The position numbers and the translations under genes are program-made. DNA of 64,000 nt from Przewalskia tangutica (Eukaryota > Streptophyta > Magnoliopsida > Solanales > Solanaceae), in assembly GCA_029844215.1 (NCBI GenBank), contig CM056732.1:26227501-26291500 (forward strand). Direction: 5' to 3'. Below, one piece after another: positions 34,240 to 46,690 of this stretch. The notes under the pieces are model-generated. The model was given only the letters and a program-made list of their open reading frames with translations. It ran no database searches and was not told the DNA's origin. The stretch's first letter is position 1; every line of letters begins with the position of its first letter.

Positions 34240-37200
34240 TGATTTTTCAATGATTATTATCCTTGCTAAACCCTTGATTAAATGGTCTGTTAAATTTCTT
34301 TTGGACCTTACATATTTCTAGGAGATGATATATTTCAACAACTATTTAACCATACTATGTCATATGCGAACAAGTCTCTTTTTTTCATTTACACATTGTT
34401 CTTTTCAATCCCAATTGTTGCTTGTGAATCACAATGTAAAGCGACTGGTGAAGTCTGTCTTTCCCACAATGGTACATCTGTCAAAAGATTTCTCAACCAC
34501 TCAGCTTCTTTCCCTGCCATCTCAAGAGCAATAAATTCAGATTCCATAGTAAAAAGTGCTATAAAAGTTTGTTTGGAAGACTTCTATGAAATAGTACCTG
34601 CACCCAAATTAAACACAGGCATTGGTGGAGCTAACTTCTAAAATCACATCTACTTCTTCAAGATCTTTCATTTCATATTTAGAAGACAAAAAATTCTTAG
34701 TCTCATTTACAACATTCACATTAGGACCAAAGATTAACATGTCATCCACATATAAACATATAATTACACAACTTCATCCTATCATTTTAAAATAAACACA
34801 TGTATCTGAAGCACTAATAATAAAATCATCATCCACTAATGTGTCATTAAATTTTGTATATCCCTGCTTAGGTGTCTATTTTAAACCATACAAGGATTTC
34901 CTCAACTTGCATATGTTATCTTCCAGTCCTGAGGCCACAAAACTCTTAGGTTGAGTCATATAGATCTTTTGCTCTAAACACCATTTAAAAAGTCATTTTA
35001 ACATCCATTTGGTGTACCACTAAACTATGAATAACGGATAAGGCAATACGAGTTCTAATAGTCGCTATTTTAGTCACATGAGAATAAGTATCAAAGTAAT
35101 CAACACCTTTATTTTGGTTACAACCCTTAATCACAAGTCCAGTCTTATATTTATCAAGTGTGTCATCAGTTTTCAATTTCTTCTTAAATATCCACTTGCT
35201 ACTTATGAATTTAGAACCTTTACGTAAATCATACAAGTCCCAAGTATAATTTAAAATTATAGAATCTAATTCACTTTTAATGGATTCTTTCCACTTTATT
35301 GATCTTATTGATTCATCATAAGTCTTTGGGTCTTCTTCCATTAAGTAAATAGACATTAATTCATCATTTAAAACATCAATATCACAATTCTCAGTTAAGA
35401 AAGCTATAATAAAATCAAGACCAAAACTATTTTCAATTCTACATCTTATACTCATTTTAAGTTCAATTTCATTCTCATTATTAACAACATTAGAAGAAGA
35501 CACAACATGAGAATTAACAGGCATAGATATAGAAGCAATATTTTGAATATCACTAGGCACATCATTTTTCAATAGAAAAAATGCTCAAAAAACTCCGCAT
35601 CTCTAGATTCACAAATAGAACAATAATTCAAAGACATAAATCTATAAGAAACACTATTTTGAGCATAACCAATAAATACATGATAGGGGAAAATCCTTTG
35701 CATAAATCATATGGAGTCTTGTCTAACTTCTTATGATGGACTCTATTAAGAATATAACATGCAACCAAAATAACTCTCCCCACATATTGTCAGATAGACC
35801 CGAACTTAAAAGCATGAAGTTCATCATTTCCTTAAGAGCTCGGTCTACACCATTTTGTTCAGGAGTATAGGGAGCACTAACCTCATGTATAATATCATTT
35901 TTCTCACAAAAAGCTTCTAGAGTATTAGTACTATATTCATCACCCCTATCAGATCTAAGCTTCTTGATTTTTCTGTCTAATTAATTTTCTACTTTTGCTT
36001 TGAATTTCAAAAATATGCTTTCAGCCTCATCTTTAAACTTAAGAAGATATACTTTAGTGTATCTAGAAAAGTTATCAACAAAAGTAATGTAGTACTTCTT
36101 TCCACCTTTACTAACAGTGTTCTTGAAATCAGCTAAGTATGAATGTATTAGTTCAAGCAATTATGTTTTTCTATTGGTAACAAGCTTAAACGGTTTCTTA
36201 GCTTGCTTTGCTTCTACACACATGACACTAAGAAAATTCATCAACATTTATCGCAAGAATAATTTTGTTTTTCTAAGTCTTTTAATAGAAGCAATATTAA
36301 CATGACCTAGTCTACCATGCCATAAATCAACAGACTCAAAATATAAGCAGAATTGGAAATATTATTATTAATAGTCTCCTGAACAATGTTCAATACAAAT
36401 AAACTTCCACTAAAATATTCATTCCCAACAAAATCTCTTCTGTGAGAAATAATAATTTCATCAGCTTCAAAAATAAGTTTAAGGCCGGCTTTGTTGAGAA
36501 GTGCTCCAGAAACTAAGTTTCTACGAAGGCAGTGTACATATAGAACATTGTTCAAGGCTAATTTTTTCAGAAGTTAACTTAAGAAGTATTTTTCGTTTAC
36601 CCATAACTCCATCAGTAGTGGAGTTACCCATATAGACACACTCGCCATCAGTAGACTCCTCAAAGGTATGGAATAAATTCTTGTTGTCGCAGAAATACCT
36701 CGAAGCGTCTGTGTCAAACACCTAATCTGCATTGTTAGCCACTACGACTACCACAACAATCACTTCATTTCCGGTAGCAAGATTAGCTTGGGCAGCACCT
36801 TATCCTATCGTCTTTGAGTTTTGCCCTTGTCTTTGATACCACTGGTCAACCCTCTATCCGAATTTTCCACAAATGAAACAAGGTCCCTTTGACTTCTGAA
36901 TATGGCTCTTCGGTTTGTTGAAATGATTCTTCATCTTTCCATTTTCTTTTTTCGGGACTTTCTTCTGTTTTCTTTTGAACTTGCCTTCACAACAGTATCG
37001 AAAGATTCTACAAGGTTAGCTTTTGAAGAATTAAGGGAAAAAGCTTACATCTTATCTTTGAGACGATTTGCCTCTTCAATCCTCATGTGATTGATCAGTT
37101 CCTGAAGACTAAAGTTCTTCTTCTTATGCTTCAATTGGTTTCGATAATCATTTCAAGACGGTGGAAATTTGTCAAGTAGAACATTTGTCTGAAAAATCTC

Positions 37201-37698
37201 ACACATTTTCATGCCCTCGGTAAACATATCAGCAGTCAAGTTCTCTCATACTCGTGAACCTGTTCTATGATTGGCTTATTGTCAACCATTTGAAACTTAA
37301 TCCACTGGCCAACAACACTGCTTACTTGCATCATCAACACCATATTTATTTTTCAAACTGTCCCAGATTTTTTAACAGATTTATTAGTAACAAATAAATC
37401 AAACAAATGGTTGGTCGTATGGTTTAGCAGATGTCGTTTAACAGTTTTGTTATCCTTTTCAATTTTTTTAGCAGCATACCACGGTAGCAGTAGTACTCCC
37501 GGTGGCAGTAGAACTACCGGTGGTGTTAGAAACATTATCAGGAATACCAACAGTTGGTTCGTCAAACAAAATATAATCAACTTCTAATTGTTATTCAAAG
37601 AAAATCAAAAGCTTTTGAGACCAACATTTAAAATTGTTTCCGTCCAGAGGCTCAAGTTTTGATAAATCTAGAAGAGTTTTGTTCAAAGAAACAACCAT
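34240..37698 (-). pseudogene. copia gag-pol, broken: gag, protease, integrase, RT, RNase H
   Basis: Minus-strand pieces in order: gag from an ATG at 37698 (LDLSKLEPLDGNNFKCWSQK). Protease near 36721 (DTDASRYFCDNKNLFH, with the catalytic D-S/T-G changed to DTDA). GAG-pre-integrase/integrase (LRRNLVSGALLNKAGLKL; HGRLGHVN; then KKLRSDRGDEYS and PYTPEQNGVDRA, ~35850-36330). RT at 34985-35572 (SIILNYTWDLYDL, KWIFKKKLKTDDTLDKYK, DYFDTYSHVTKI). RNase H near 34430-34560 (MESEFIALEMAGKEAEWL, LHCDSQATIG). Frameshifts and stops lie between and inside the blocks; it is dead. Sequence resembles the Tork/Retrofit group; clade is inference. Confidence 0.88.
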
Positions 37699-37730
37699 CT
37701 TATCAATATTATATAAAATCGCTTTCAAAT

Positions 37731-38638
37731 TGTTAGTAAAATAAAAGAACAATATTAATTAAGAACAAATAAAATAGTAAAAGCAACTTATCGAATCTCA
37801 ATTGTGTCGTGGAAGCCACTATCTTGAAAGCGATTTTGGACCTTCTTCGGTGCAAATCATTTAGCCCGGTCGCTCCCCAAGGTTCCACAACACTTCCGGA
37901 CACTTGCAGTAGTGACTGGAAGTTTAGAGTTTGTACAAAGTAATTTGCCCAGTAAACAAAGAAAAGAAAGAGCTTTGAAGAAGAAGATATATTTTTAGGT
38001 GTATCAACAATAGAGATTTCTACCTCTATATATATAGGTAGATGTCAAGGTCTTAGTAATAAATATTGAAATCTGAAACGTCTCTAGTGTTCAGAGAATA
38101 ATGAATGAGATCTGAAATGTCTCCCAATGTTCAGAGAAATAAAGATCGGCATTAAGTCAGAGTATTTATGGATAATGACCCAATAAGTAATTCCGAAGTA
38201 ATGAGCTTTGACCGATTCCGAAAGAATAAGTCTTGAACTCGTAACAATCAATTATGGTGGTATAAGTCATGACCGAATTTGTAACAACTAATCCCGGAGG
38301 TATGAGAGCTACGTCCGGAAGAACTTGGACATTAAATTCGATAAGCATGTATTTGGATAATTTCGGGTAAGCTCTAAAAGGGTAAATCGATCCGTTTAGT
38401 CTACAAAACTCAACTCTCATGTGCATGCGCAAGGCCCATCTCTTGTTCTAGCCCATTAACTAACTCAATAATGCACATTTCAATATAAAGAGGAAAAAAG
38501 ACTTTCCACCACCAATGTGGTACAAAGTACATTTCAGAAGAGATATGAATGGAAACAAGAAAAAAGACCCATAAAGATTCTTTGGCTTTGCATTATTTGA
38601 AATAAAAGAGTAATAAAAATAGGTGTATAACTCTAACA
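37731..38638 (-). repeat. 5' LTR of the copia element
   Basis: This 908-bp LTR lacks the MITE and keeps the terminal TG...CA (minus strand starts TGTTAGAG). It lies 840 bp downstream of the NDL stop codon. No standard PBS is seen next to it; the adjacent minus-strand sequence is ATTTGAAAGCG. Confidence 0.9.
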
Positions 38639-39478
38639 AGAGAGACAAAGGAAGAAGAAGAGAAATGGTGTGGTCACATTTAAACCCACACAGATTATTT
38701 TTTTGTGAGTGGACGGTCACTTATAGTCTAATAATACCATGTCTTTTTTCCTTGTTAATTTACATAACTGTTGGCGACAAATTTCTTGGTATTGAATTTA
38801 ACTATCATGACAAATAAATATGAAGAAAAATGAATTTTTATGAGTATAATTTATGATTTCCTCTATTCTTCGTAATTGGATACCTTGAGGAATTTACGGC
38901 TCCACTTTTAAATGACCCCGAGGATATAGTTTATAACAAACTTTATGTGAAAAACCCAATAAAATACGTACATTATCTCTCTTTTTTTACATTTCGATTG
39001 TTTAAAAAGATTGAATGAATTCTCTAATCACAGACCTCTCTCCTTTCACCAAACACAAGTGCCAGTTAGTTGTTGACAGTGCGTATATGTTATGTTGTTG
39101 CGTTCCACGGAACTTTTATAATCTAAAATAGTCAAGTATGATATGCTTCTCGGGACAAAGTAAAAACAATAACATTTCGCCTAAAACATTCACAAAAATT
39201 GGGAGGGGTGAAGTGAATTTAAAAATCTAGAATTAATAATGAGCAGCTCAATTGCTGTCTTATTTGTCACGTTTCATAAATAAATACAAATACAACTGAA
39301 AGTGGGAATGATACCACCCCTTTTTCTCTTCTGAGTACCAATGAATTTCTCCCTCCCTATATATGTCCATAAAAGAATTTCAACTTCCTACCTACAGCTC
39401 TCCCAGTTAGTTACATACAACATAAAACAATAAGGGATTTTCTTTCCTTCCAATATACACAAATTAAATCCAACATTA
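38639..39478. other. Spacer including the NDL 3' UTR
   Basis: AT-rich, no ORF or repeat recognised. The part next to 39479 should be the NDL 3' UTR (minus strand); no canonical AATAAA was noticed in the first 150 bases after the stop. Confidence 0.5.
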
Positions 39479-42324
39479 TCATTGTGCAACGTGGACCTTG
39501 GATTCAATGCGGGTCTTGATAGGTTTGAGTTTTAGGCCCATGCTCTCCGGAGAGAGAAGCTCCGGGGCGATACAAGATGGACTAAGAGGACTCCTTGGGC
39601 TGCCATTGAACTGGTTAGGTCTGTATAGTCCATATCCCATGAGGAAATACTCCATCGGTATCAACATTGCATGTGGCTGCTCTTCTGTCACCATTGATCC
39701 ACACTCCTGTACCTGCAAATTCCAATCACAATTCAAAAACCACCATTCCCTATATTAATTCACCATTTACTCAAAGTACGATAATACATAGGATCTACAA
39801 CACGAGATCCAATGCCTCTGCCAACTAATACATCAGCATTTAAAAATAGTAATATGAAATAGGTACATAACTTCAAAATCTGCACCTTTTTATGAAACGT
39901 GCACATCATTTTATTCAGGTATACACTAAAACAACTTCTTGCCTAACCGGCCAAACATCACAGAAATGGAAACTAACTAGCCCTACATAACTTTTAACCA
40001 GAAAAGGAATACCATTATATGGAAATGGTGTGTTATTAAAGACTAAAGTGAAAGAAAAGCATACCTCCACTAAGGCACTGAATCTTCTGTCCAATTTAGC
40101 AGTCATGTGGAGAGCCTCTGAATGGAAAGGAGAGCTATCCCCCACAAATATGAGGGTTCGACATTGTAGTTTCTTCAATCCTTGTGTGATATCCGGTCTC
40201 CTGCTCATTTGCAGAACCAAGCTTAGGGAGGTCTATCTAATTTTGTGACTATTCGAAAACAACACATTGTTATCTATACTTTATGCAATGAAATCAAGTT
40301 TCCTACCCGTCAATAGCTTGCAGAAACCGTAAAATGTTTATTCTCTGCCTCTCATCTAGCAACTGAAAAGATAGACAAACACCAAATACAATGTTATTAA
40401 AAAAATCAACATTTGTAAAGAAATAATCTAATTGACCAACTACCGGAGGAGAGAGGCACTTACTCTTCTGCATGCTTGAGCTATGTCTGATTCTGGAACT
40501 TCTGCAGTGCCACGAACCTCCTGATACAATTAAAGCAACCTCCTTCCTTATCCACCCTGATCAGTAGAAAAAGGTACTACCCGTGAAGGCAGAAAAACAA
40601 ATAACAGAAACACAACAGGTACCTTGCTGAAGTAACGGTATAGTAAAAAGTCTTTCAGCAGACCACACATTCCATAGAAGTAAAGTAAATTCGACATGAC
40701 CTGCAGATGAACAATTATCTCAACTTCTATAGAGCGTATTTTCTTCTCATTTTGAGAAACGGTAAAAAGAAGATACGAAATAGTACCTTATTATAAAACC
40801 ATTCACTCCAAGAAGGTTCTTTGCATAGAGGGGAAACAAGAATTAAACCAAGAACACGCTCCCTATGTTTTATCTGCATATAAGATACATGTTAGTGAAA
40901 TAGATAATCGACCACTAAGAGGAGTATCACATGTTCAGTTTTGAAAAACAAATTTACCGCAAATAAGGAGAGTATATAAGCACCAGCCGTTACTCCCATA
41001 CACATAACTGACCGCAGCCTGAAAACAGCAAGAAATATTGCTTTAAACAAATTCCCTGGAAGAGTAAAGAAAGGTAACCAAGAAAGGGCTCACAAAAAGC
41101 AGAAAACAGATCTTAAACAAGTTACAAGAAATCTTTGTATAATCATAATTAAATATATAGAGTAAATGAAGCTCGAGAAATTACCCAAAATAGTTAAGAA
41201 CCTCAACAATTTGATCTGCCAAATCATCGACTGAAGGTACAGGATCCTCTGGACAAATTGCTGCAGCTCCCAACTGCAAGAACTCTTGTGGATATCAGAA
41301 GGCACTATGTGAGTAATGGAGATAAGTTGAATCGATTCTAATCCCCAATTAGATTACATGAAAGGAAACAAGGTGGACAATTCACGGACCTCATGCCCCG
41401 GAGGACTTATGTGGTAAATGCAGAAGTTATGGAGCAGCAATGAAGCTGCTTCCGGACAGAAGAACAATCCTTGGAAACATGACATATCTGCATTTGGAAG
41501 CAAAACATCATAATCCCACAGATAAAGATCAACAACAAACAAGCAACAATATAAGCACATGAATAGAATCCTGAAAATTGAAAATAAGAACACAAACTCC
41601 CACTTACGATTTAGAGCTAAATCTGGATAAGTTATCAGTGGTGGCTTATCTTGGTCTCCATAAACTATAACAGACACAGCTCCGCAGCTAGTCCGTACAA
41701 CGTGCTCCTGAATAGAGTTTCTTTGTATGAGTTTAATAAATCAAGAACAACATACATCCATTATCTACAGAATACTCATTCCTCCAAGTCTACTAATCAG
41801 TATGATTTTGTAAACCAGAAAGAATTTGGTATCATTCCCCAAACTTTTTATTCTTTTTTAATGAGCATAACTATGTGATGGGCTGAATACACATTAAAAT
41901 ATAATGTCAAACAAGGAAAGATTGTTACCAAAGACGAAAAGGAGGGAATGAAATAAGAGATAAATGGACTCATATGTTAACAAGTAAAAGGAGGTAAGTC
42001 TCAACCAATGGTCAAAAGATAAATATCGTAGCATCACCAAAGTGCTCCATTCGGTCTCCGACAGAAGAATGAAATTTATAAGCAATTCCAAAGAAAAATG
42101 CATATGATTTGAGGGATTCAATTCACAAACACAAACCCAATTCAAGAAATTTATGGGCAGGCCTCCAACTTTGATGGATATTTTCAACAACATTTATCAA
42201 AGGATCTACAACTTAAAAGAAATGATTCCAAATTAAGGCAAACCCATTTCCTGACCTTTCCGCCAAGATAAATGGTCTCAACGTCGATGCAAACAGAACC
42301 GCTACTTGAATTAGAATCCGCCAT
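39479..42324 (-). CDS. NDL: NDRG-like protein (NDL / SF21 family), 11 coding exons
   Basis: The only intact host gene. Coding exons on the minus strand: 42324-42256, 41707-41608, 41487-41390, 41273-41185, 41018-40958, 40873-40787, 40700-40623, 40520-40464, 40362-40307, 40200-40065 and 39712-39479. All introns are GT-AG and the phases join into 354 codons plus TGA (Arabidopsis NDLs have about 345). The protein begins MADSNSSSGSVCIDVETIYL and contains the NDR alpha/beta-hydrolase fold blocks YPDLALNHMSCFQGLFF, VMCMGVTAGAYILSLFA, RERVLGLILVSP and LIFVGDSSPFHSEA. It ends with the plant-typical LSPESMGLKLKPIKTR tail. Family members lack hydrolase activity; Arabidopsis NDL1-3 bind the G-protein beta-gamma dimer and influence auxin transport. 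Which paralogue this is cannot be told. Confidence 0.95.
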
Positions 42325-42382
42325 CACACTCGCCTTATCTCAAACTCTCTCTCAATGTTGATTACTAAAAGCCTTTTTATGG

Positions 42383-42421
42383 CTTATATACCAAGCGATT
42401 CTCTCTCTCTCTCTCTCTCTA
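42383..42421 (-). promoter_or_regulatory. NDL core promoter: TATA box and GA-repeat
   Basis: On the minus strand a (GA)n run (42399-42421) is followed by GGTATATAAGCC (about 42381-42392), some 60 bp before the ATG at 42324. GA-repeats are binding sites for plant BPC (GAGA-binding) factors. A second AT microsatellite lies upstream (42439-42458). Use as the promoter is inferred from position. Confidence 0.6.
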
Positions 42422-42459
42422 CTTTCTTATTTTTGGTTTGTCTATATATATATATATAG

Positions 42460-43710
42460 TGGTTTAACTTAACCTCCACCGACGCTAACGATTGACTCTG
42501 GTCATATTCTAACCACAGTTAACGACCGACAGCTTGCCATTACCAAAAATAGTTTCTCATTATATACTACGTCGTTTCTTCTGCTTTGCTAAATATTGTA
42601 GGCAGAACATTTCTCTAAACTTTTGACCTTTTTTATTTAGTGCATGTCTAAAATTTATTTTGACTTAAGTAACCCTCTAAACAAGATATTTCACTATTAA
42701 AAACATAATTATATTTATGTACATTAATAATAAATAATTCATTTTACTAATTCTCAGAATATTATGATAAAAGAAATCCAATTTTACGTAACTTTAAGTC
42801 ATCAAATATCATTTTGAAATGAAATTGTAGAGAAAATATTTAATTGAAAAATTAATGTTGGTAATCAAGACATAAAATTGACATTGTATGATATTAATTT
42901 AAAATAATCAAAGTATTTCATAATCTTCTATATAAATTTTTGCTCCAATTAAGTACTAATAAATAATAAATAATAAATTATACCGTGATCTGACAATCTA
43001 TAATTATTAACTACCAATGTAAACTTGCTGATTTGTAGAGAAACAAACATTAAAAAAAGAAGGGGAACAACGTATTGCGATAATGAATAATACATCACCG
43101 TGATTGATGTCAAATAAAATAGAGTATTTTCATGACATTCTCAGCCATTTTAATGAGTTTGTATTGTACCTTAGAATAAAAAAAGCGGGCTCTATTACAT
43201 TGTTATCTAACCTCTTTTTTATTTTCATTTACAAAAGTTTGAAAAAACTTGGACAGTTTTTCATAATTTTATTTGTTTGCTTAGTCACTTTTATATTTGA
43301 ACTGCTTAATATATTTTAAATATTTGACATTTCAGGAAACAAAAGAGTATTTATTTTCTTTGTCATTTTTGCTTCAAATAATGAAGTGTTTACTTAAGTT
43401 TCCAGCAAAACAAAAGTGTTACTTAAGTAAGACATTTAAGAGGGAGAGATAAAGGGTATTTAGACAAATACTCTTACATTTAATAAATATTTAACATCTT
43501 TTTTAGGTGATGTATAAGTATTTTAAAAGTGAACGAGAGGAAGTATTTTACTAAATACCTCTTTTGACTATTAAATATTTCTTCAGAATTAAATAATTAT
43601 TTAATATAAGGATATAGTTCAAAGAAAATAGTACTAACTTTTATCTTGAATTTCTAAAATACTGTTATTTTAATTTTTTCTTCTTCTAAACAACACTTAT
43701 TTTAGAACGG
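42460..43710. other. AT-rich intergenic region upstream of NDL
   Basis: No gene, LTR or clear TIR pair is seen. Short ORFs are not supported by any motif. The sequence near 43690-43712 ('acttattttagaacggagag') resembles one end of a Stowaway-type MITE, but no partner end was found. Confidence 0.5.
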
Positions 43711-43724
43711 AGAGTGTCACAAAT

Positions 43725-43913
43725 CGATTGCAGAGAATGTTGGTACAGAATAAGTTAGTACGATCGCAAGGCCACGAAGTTCGATCACGCATAAACCTTC
43801 TTGGTTGAGTGCATTACACACTGGCCAGTGTAATTGTCGATTGGCGTGGTTTGCGCTTATCATTCGGTTCTGCTTGTATTTCGAAAGAGAAGAATACCGC
43901 GCCTTCACAAAAA
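43725..43913 (+). mobile_element. SINE-like retroposon with 14-bp target duplication
   Basis: AGAGTGTCACAAAT occurs at 43711-43724 and 43914-43927, exactly flanking 189 bp that end in CACAAAAA. Inside, AGTTCGATCAC (about 43777-43787) resembles a tRNA-type B box (GGTTCGANNCC); a convincing A box was not found. Length, target duplication and A-tail fit a SINE. The family is not identified. Confidence 0.6.
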
Positions 43914-44279
43914 AGAGTGTCACAAATTGACCGCGATATGTTAATTTTGTGATGTCGTAATTAGTTCTTTGAAGTAATAGGTCCACGTGTGGTTTTGACC
44001 TTTTTATAGTGGATAGCCTTAGAAGCTAAATAACCGTAGTTATTGCTTGACCATCAATTACCAATCATTTGTTCACCGAAAAAAAGGTTGACTAATCATT
44101 TCTTCATTCTCCAGTGGATAGCCTTATTGCTCTATTTTCTAGTTTTGGCCTTTTCTTAGTTAAATTTAATTTGATATTCTCACTAAACTCATTTTAAGTT
44201 ACTTTCTCCCTTAATTTGCATTAAATTTTGCCATTCTAAGCATATAAACAATATATTTGTTTGATTGTCATCCAAAATT

Positions 44280-44391
44280 TATGACGTTGATCTATCATAA
44301 ACAACTTCTCTACCTCTCAAGATAGGAGTAAGATCTGCATACACTCTATTTTTCTCAAATTTTATTTTGTGAAATTTCACTCGATATGTTA
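44280..44391 (+). mobile_element. 112-bp insertion of an RTE-LINE/SINE 3' tail
   Basis: The unit contains 'ctacctctcaagataggagtaagatctgcatacactc' type sequence and ends 'gaaatttcactcgatatgtta', matching the 3' end of the RTE LINE at 46590-46685. It is flanked by a 19-bp direct repeat (TTGATTGTCATCCAAAATT at 44261 and a copy with two differences at 44392). It is either a severely 5'-truncated RTE LINE or a SINE sharing its tail. Confidence 0.7.
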
Positions 44392-44410
44392 TTGATTGTC
44401 ATTCAAGATT

Positions 44411-44929
44411 AAAAAAAACATCGCATAACTCGACTATCAATGAAATGAATGTAAATGATTCATGAGAATTTCATCAAATAATGCAGTTACTCTTGTTGGA
44501 AAGAATAGCTTTGGGTCTAGTACATCCATGAGGAATGCTAGCTAATTAGACGATCCATTAGTTATTCAACTCTTAGTCCTAACACTTTCTATATAAATAT
44601 CACTATGTTCGTTGGAAGACGCATACTGAAAAGCTAGAAACAACTAAGAGTTAAGGCTTGTTCTGCATTCATTAGAGTGCTTTTTAGGTTGTGGACAAAG
44701 GAAATATATATGCTTCGTAAAAACTCGTAAGTCTCTTTAACTATTATTTACCGCTTAAATACTACATAGTTCTCAATGACCTCCATAATACAATAATAAT
44801 AAAAATGATTTAACAAAATTTTGAACAAATTGAATTTGTTCTTGGAATAATAACATCAGTTTCTTGCAGGTTACTATGACTATGTTTGGTGGAATAATCA
44901 TGTTTCTATACAATTGGAATAGAGTATGA
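44411..44929. other. Spacer without recognisable genes
   Basis: About 500 bp of AT-rich sequence between the RTE-tail insertion and the RTE LINE fragment. Nothing is supported here. Confidence 0.5.
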
Positions 44930-46690
44930 ACCACTGTCAGGGTAGGTTTGAAGTGAATGACTGAGTTACTTAACGTCATTTTTAAGACGATAAAAATGCC
45001 TGAAGAATGGATGTGGAGTACAATGATCCCTTTGTACAAGAACAAAGGTGATATTCAGAGTTACAACAACTATAGGGGTATCAAGCTGCTAAGTCACACT
45101 ATGAAAGTATGAGAAAGGGTCGTGGAGATGAGGGTGAGAAGAGACGCGTCTATTTCCGAGAATCAGTTTGGATTCATGTCGGGGTGTTCGACTACAGCAG
45201 ACATTCATCTTATTAGGAGGTTGGTGGAGCAGTATAGGTAGAGGAAGAGAGACTTACATATGATTTTCATTGACCCCGAGAAGGCATACGACAAAATACC
45301 TAGAGAGGTTCTATGGAGATGTTTGGAGGTTAGAGGTGTACCTGTGGCGTACACTAAGGCGATCAAGGATATGTATGATGAAGCCAAGAGCAGGGTATGG
45401 ATAGTAGGAGGAGACTCGGAGCAGTTTTCAGCGATGATGAGGTTGCACCAGAGATCAACTCTTAGTCTATTCTTATTTGCATTGGTGATGGATGGACTGA
45501 CGCGATAAATTCAATAGGAGGTGACATAGTGTATGTTATTCACAGAAGACATACTCCCGATTGATGAGACTCGTAGCAGAGTGAACGCTAAGCTGGAGGT
45601 TTAGAGATAGACTCTGGAGTCTAAAGGGTTCAGGCTGAGTAGGACCAAGACAGAATACTTAGAGTGCAATTTCAATAATAGGAGCGACCGTGAGACATGC
45701 GTGGAGGTGAGGCTTGGTACTCAGGTCATTCCAAAGAATGAAGCTTCAAGTACCTCAGGTCTATTATTCATGGGGTGGAGAGATTGATGACGATGTCACA
45801 CACCATATTGGGGCAGGATTAATGAAATAGAGGTTCGCATCTGGAGTCTTATGCGATAAAAAAACGCCACCAAAATTTAAAGGCAAGTTCTATAGGGTGG
45901 TGGTTAGACCGACTATGTTGTATGGGGTGGAGTGTTGGTCAGTCAAGACTTCTCACATCCAAAGATGAAAGTTGTGGAGATGAGGATGTTGAGATGGATG
46001 TGTGAGCATACAATGAGGGATATAATTATAAATGATGATATTTGAGACAGAGTGGGAGTGACCTCGGTGGAGGATAAGATGCGGGAAGTGAAGTTGATAT
46101 GGTTTGGGCATGTGCAGATGAGATACACAAATGTCCCAGTGTGGAGGTGTGAGAGGTTGGCTATGGACGGGTTCAAGAGGGGTAGATGTAGGTCAAAAAA
46201 ATATTAAGGAGAGGTGATTAGACGGGATATGGCGCAGATGTAACTTACTGAGGACATGACCATAGATGGGTGGTTGTGGAGGACACGAATTAGGGTAGTA
46301 GGTAGTCGAACGTAGTCCTACTTACGCTTGCAAACTGGTAGTTGTAGTGTTATTACTGTAGGTCCGCTTAGCCTATCATACTAATAGGCGTGGTATGACT
46401 TTATAGTCTCCTGTAGTTTAATTTCTGCTACTATGTGTTCTCTAATGTACTTTGTTTAGCTTATTTACCCGCGCTAGTTACTGCTTACTTTTTCAAAATG
46501 CGATATCATGACTTATTCGCTTATATCAACATTTTCATACTGTTTTGCTTGTGCTTATGCTCTGTCTTGAGCCGAGAGTCTATCGGAAACAATTGTTCTA
46601 CCTATCAAGGTAGAGGTAAGGTATGTGTACACTTGACCTTCCTCAGACTTCATATTATGAGATTTCACTAGATATGTTATTGTATAAACC
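44930..46690 (+). pseudogene. 5'-truncated RTE-clade LINE with decayed reverse transcriptase
   Basis: The plus strand, with several stops, reads the RTE reverse transcriptase: MPEEWMWSTMIPLYKNKGDI, NYRGIKLLSHTMKV, ISENQFGFM, then FIDPEKAYDKIPREVLWRCL and ALVMDGLTR (45260-45508). The catalytic box that should read xADD is mutated to LFTED (~45540). The frame continues through LESKGFRLSRTKTEYLEC and EVKLIWFGHVQMR. The end carries the conserved RTE 3' tail ('gagccgagagtctatcggaaac', 'ctacctatcaaggtagaggtaaggt', 'gagatttcactagatatgttattg', 46567-46685). The endonuclease half is missing. No target duplication was found. Confidence 0.9.

Larger units (their letters stand above)
32072..38638 (-). 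mobile_element. Ty1/copia retrotransposon, decayed, with both LTRs
   Basis: LTRs at 37731-38638 (5' LTR, minus strand) and 32072-33712 (3' LTR, enlarged by a MITE) share ends 'tgttagta' and 'gtataactcta' as read on the plus strand. Flanks are AGAGA at 32067-32071 and 38639-38643. Domain order on the minus strand is gag, protease, integrase, RT, RNase H, the copia order. Coding sequence is full of stops and the LTRs have many differences, so the insertion is old. A polypurine tract (AGTGGGGGAT on the minus strand, 33713-33722) precedes the 3' LTR. Confidence 0.92.

Noticed and set aside
43690..43712. Stowaway-MITE-like end
   Set aside because: No matching opposite end or TA duplication was found nearby.
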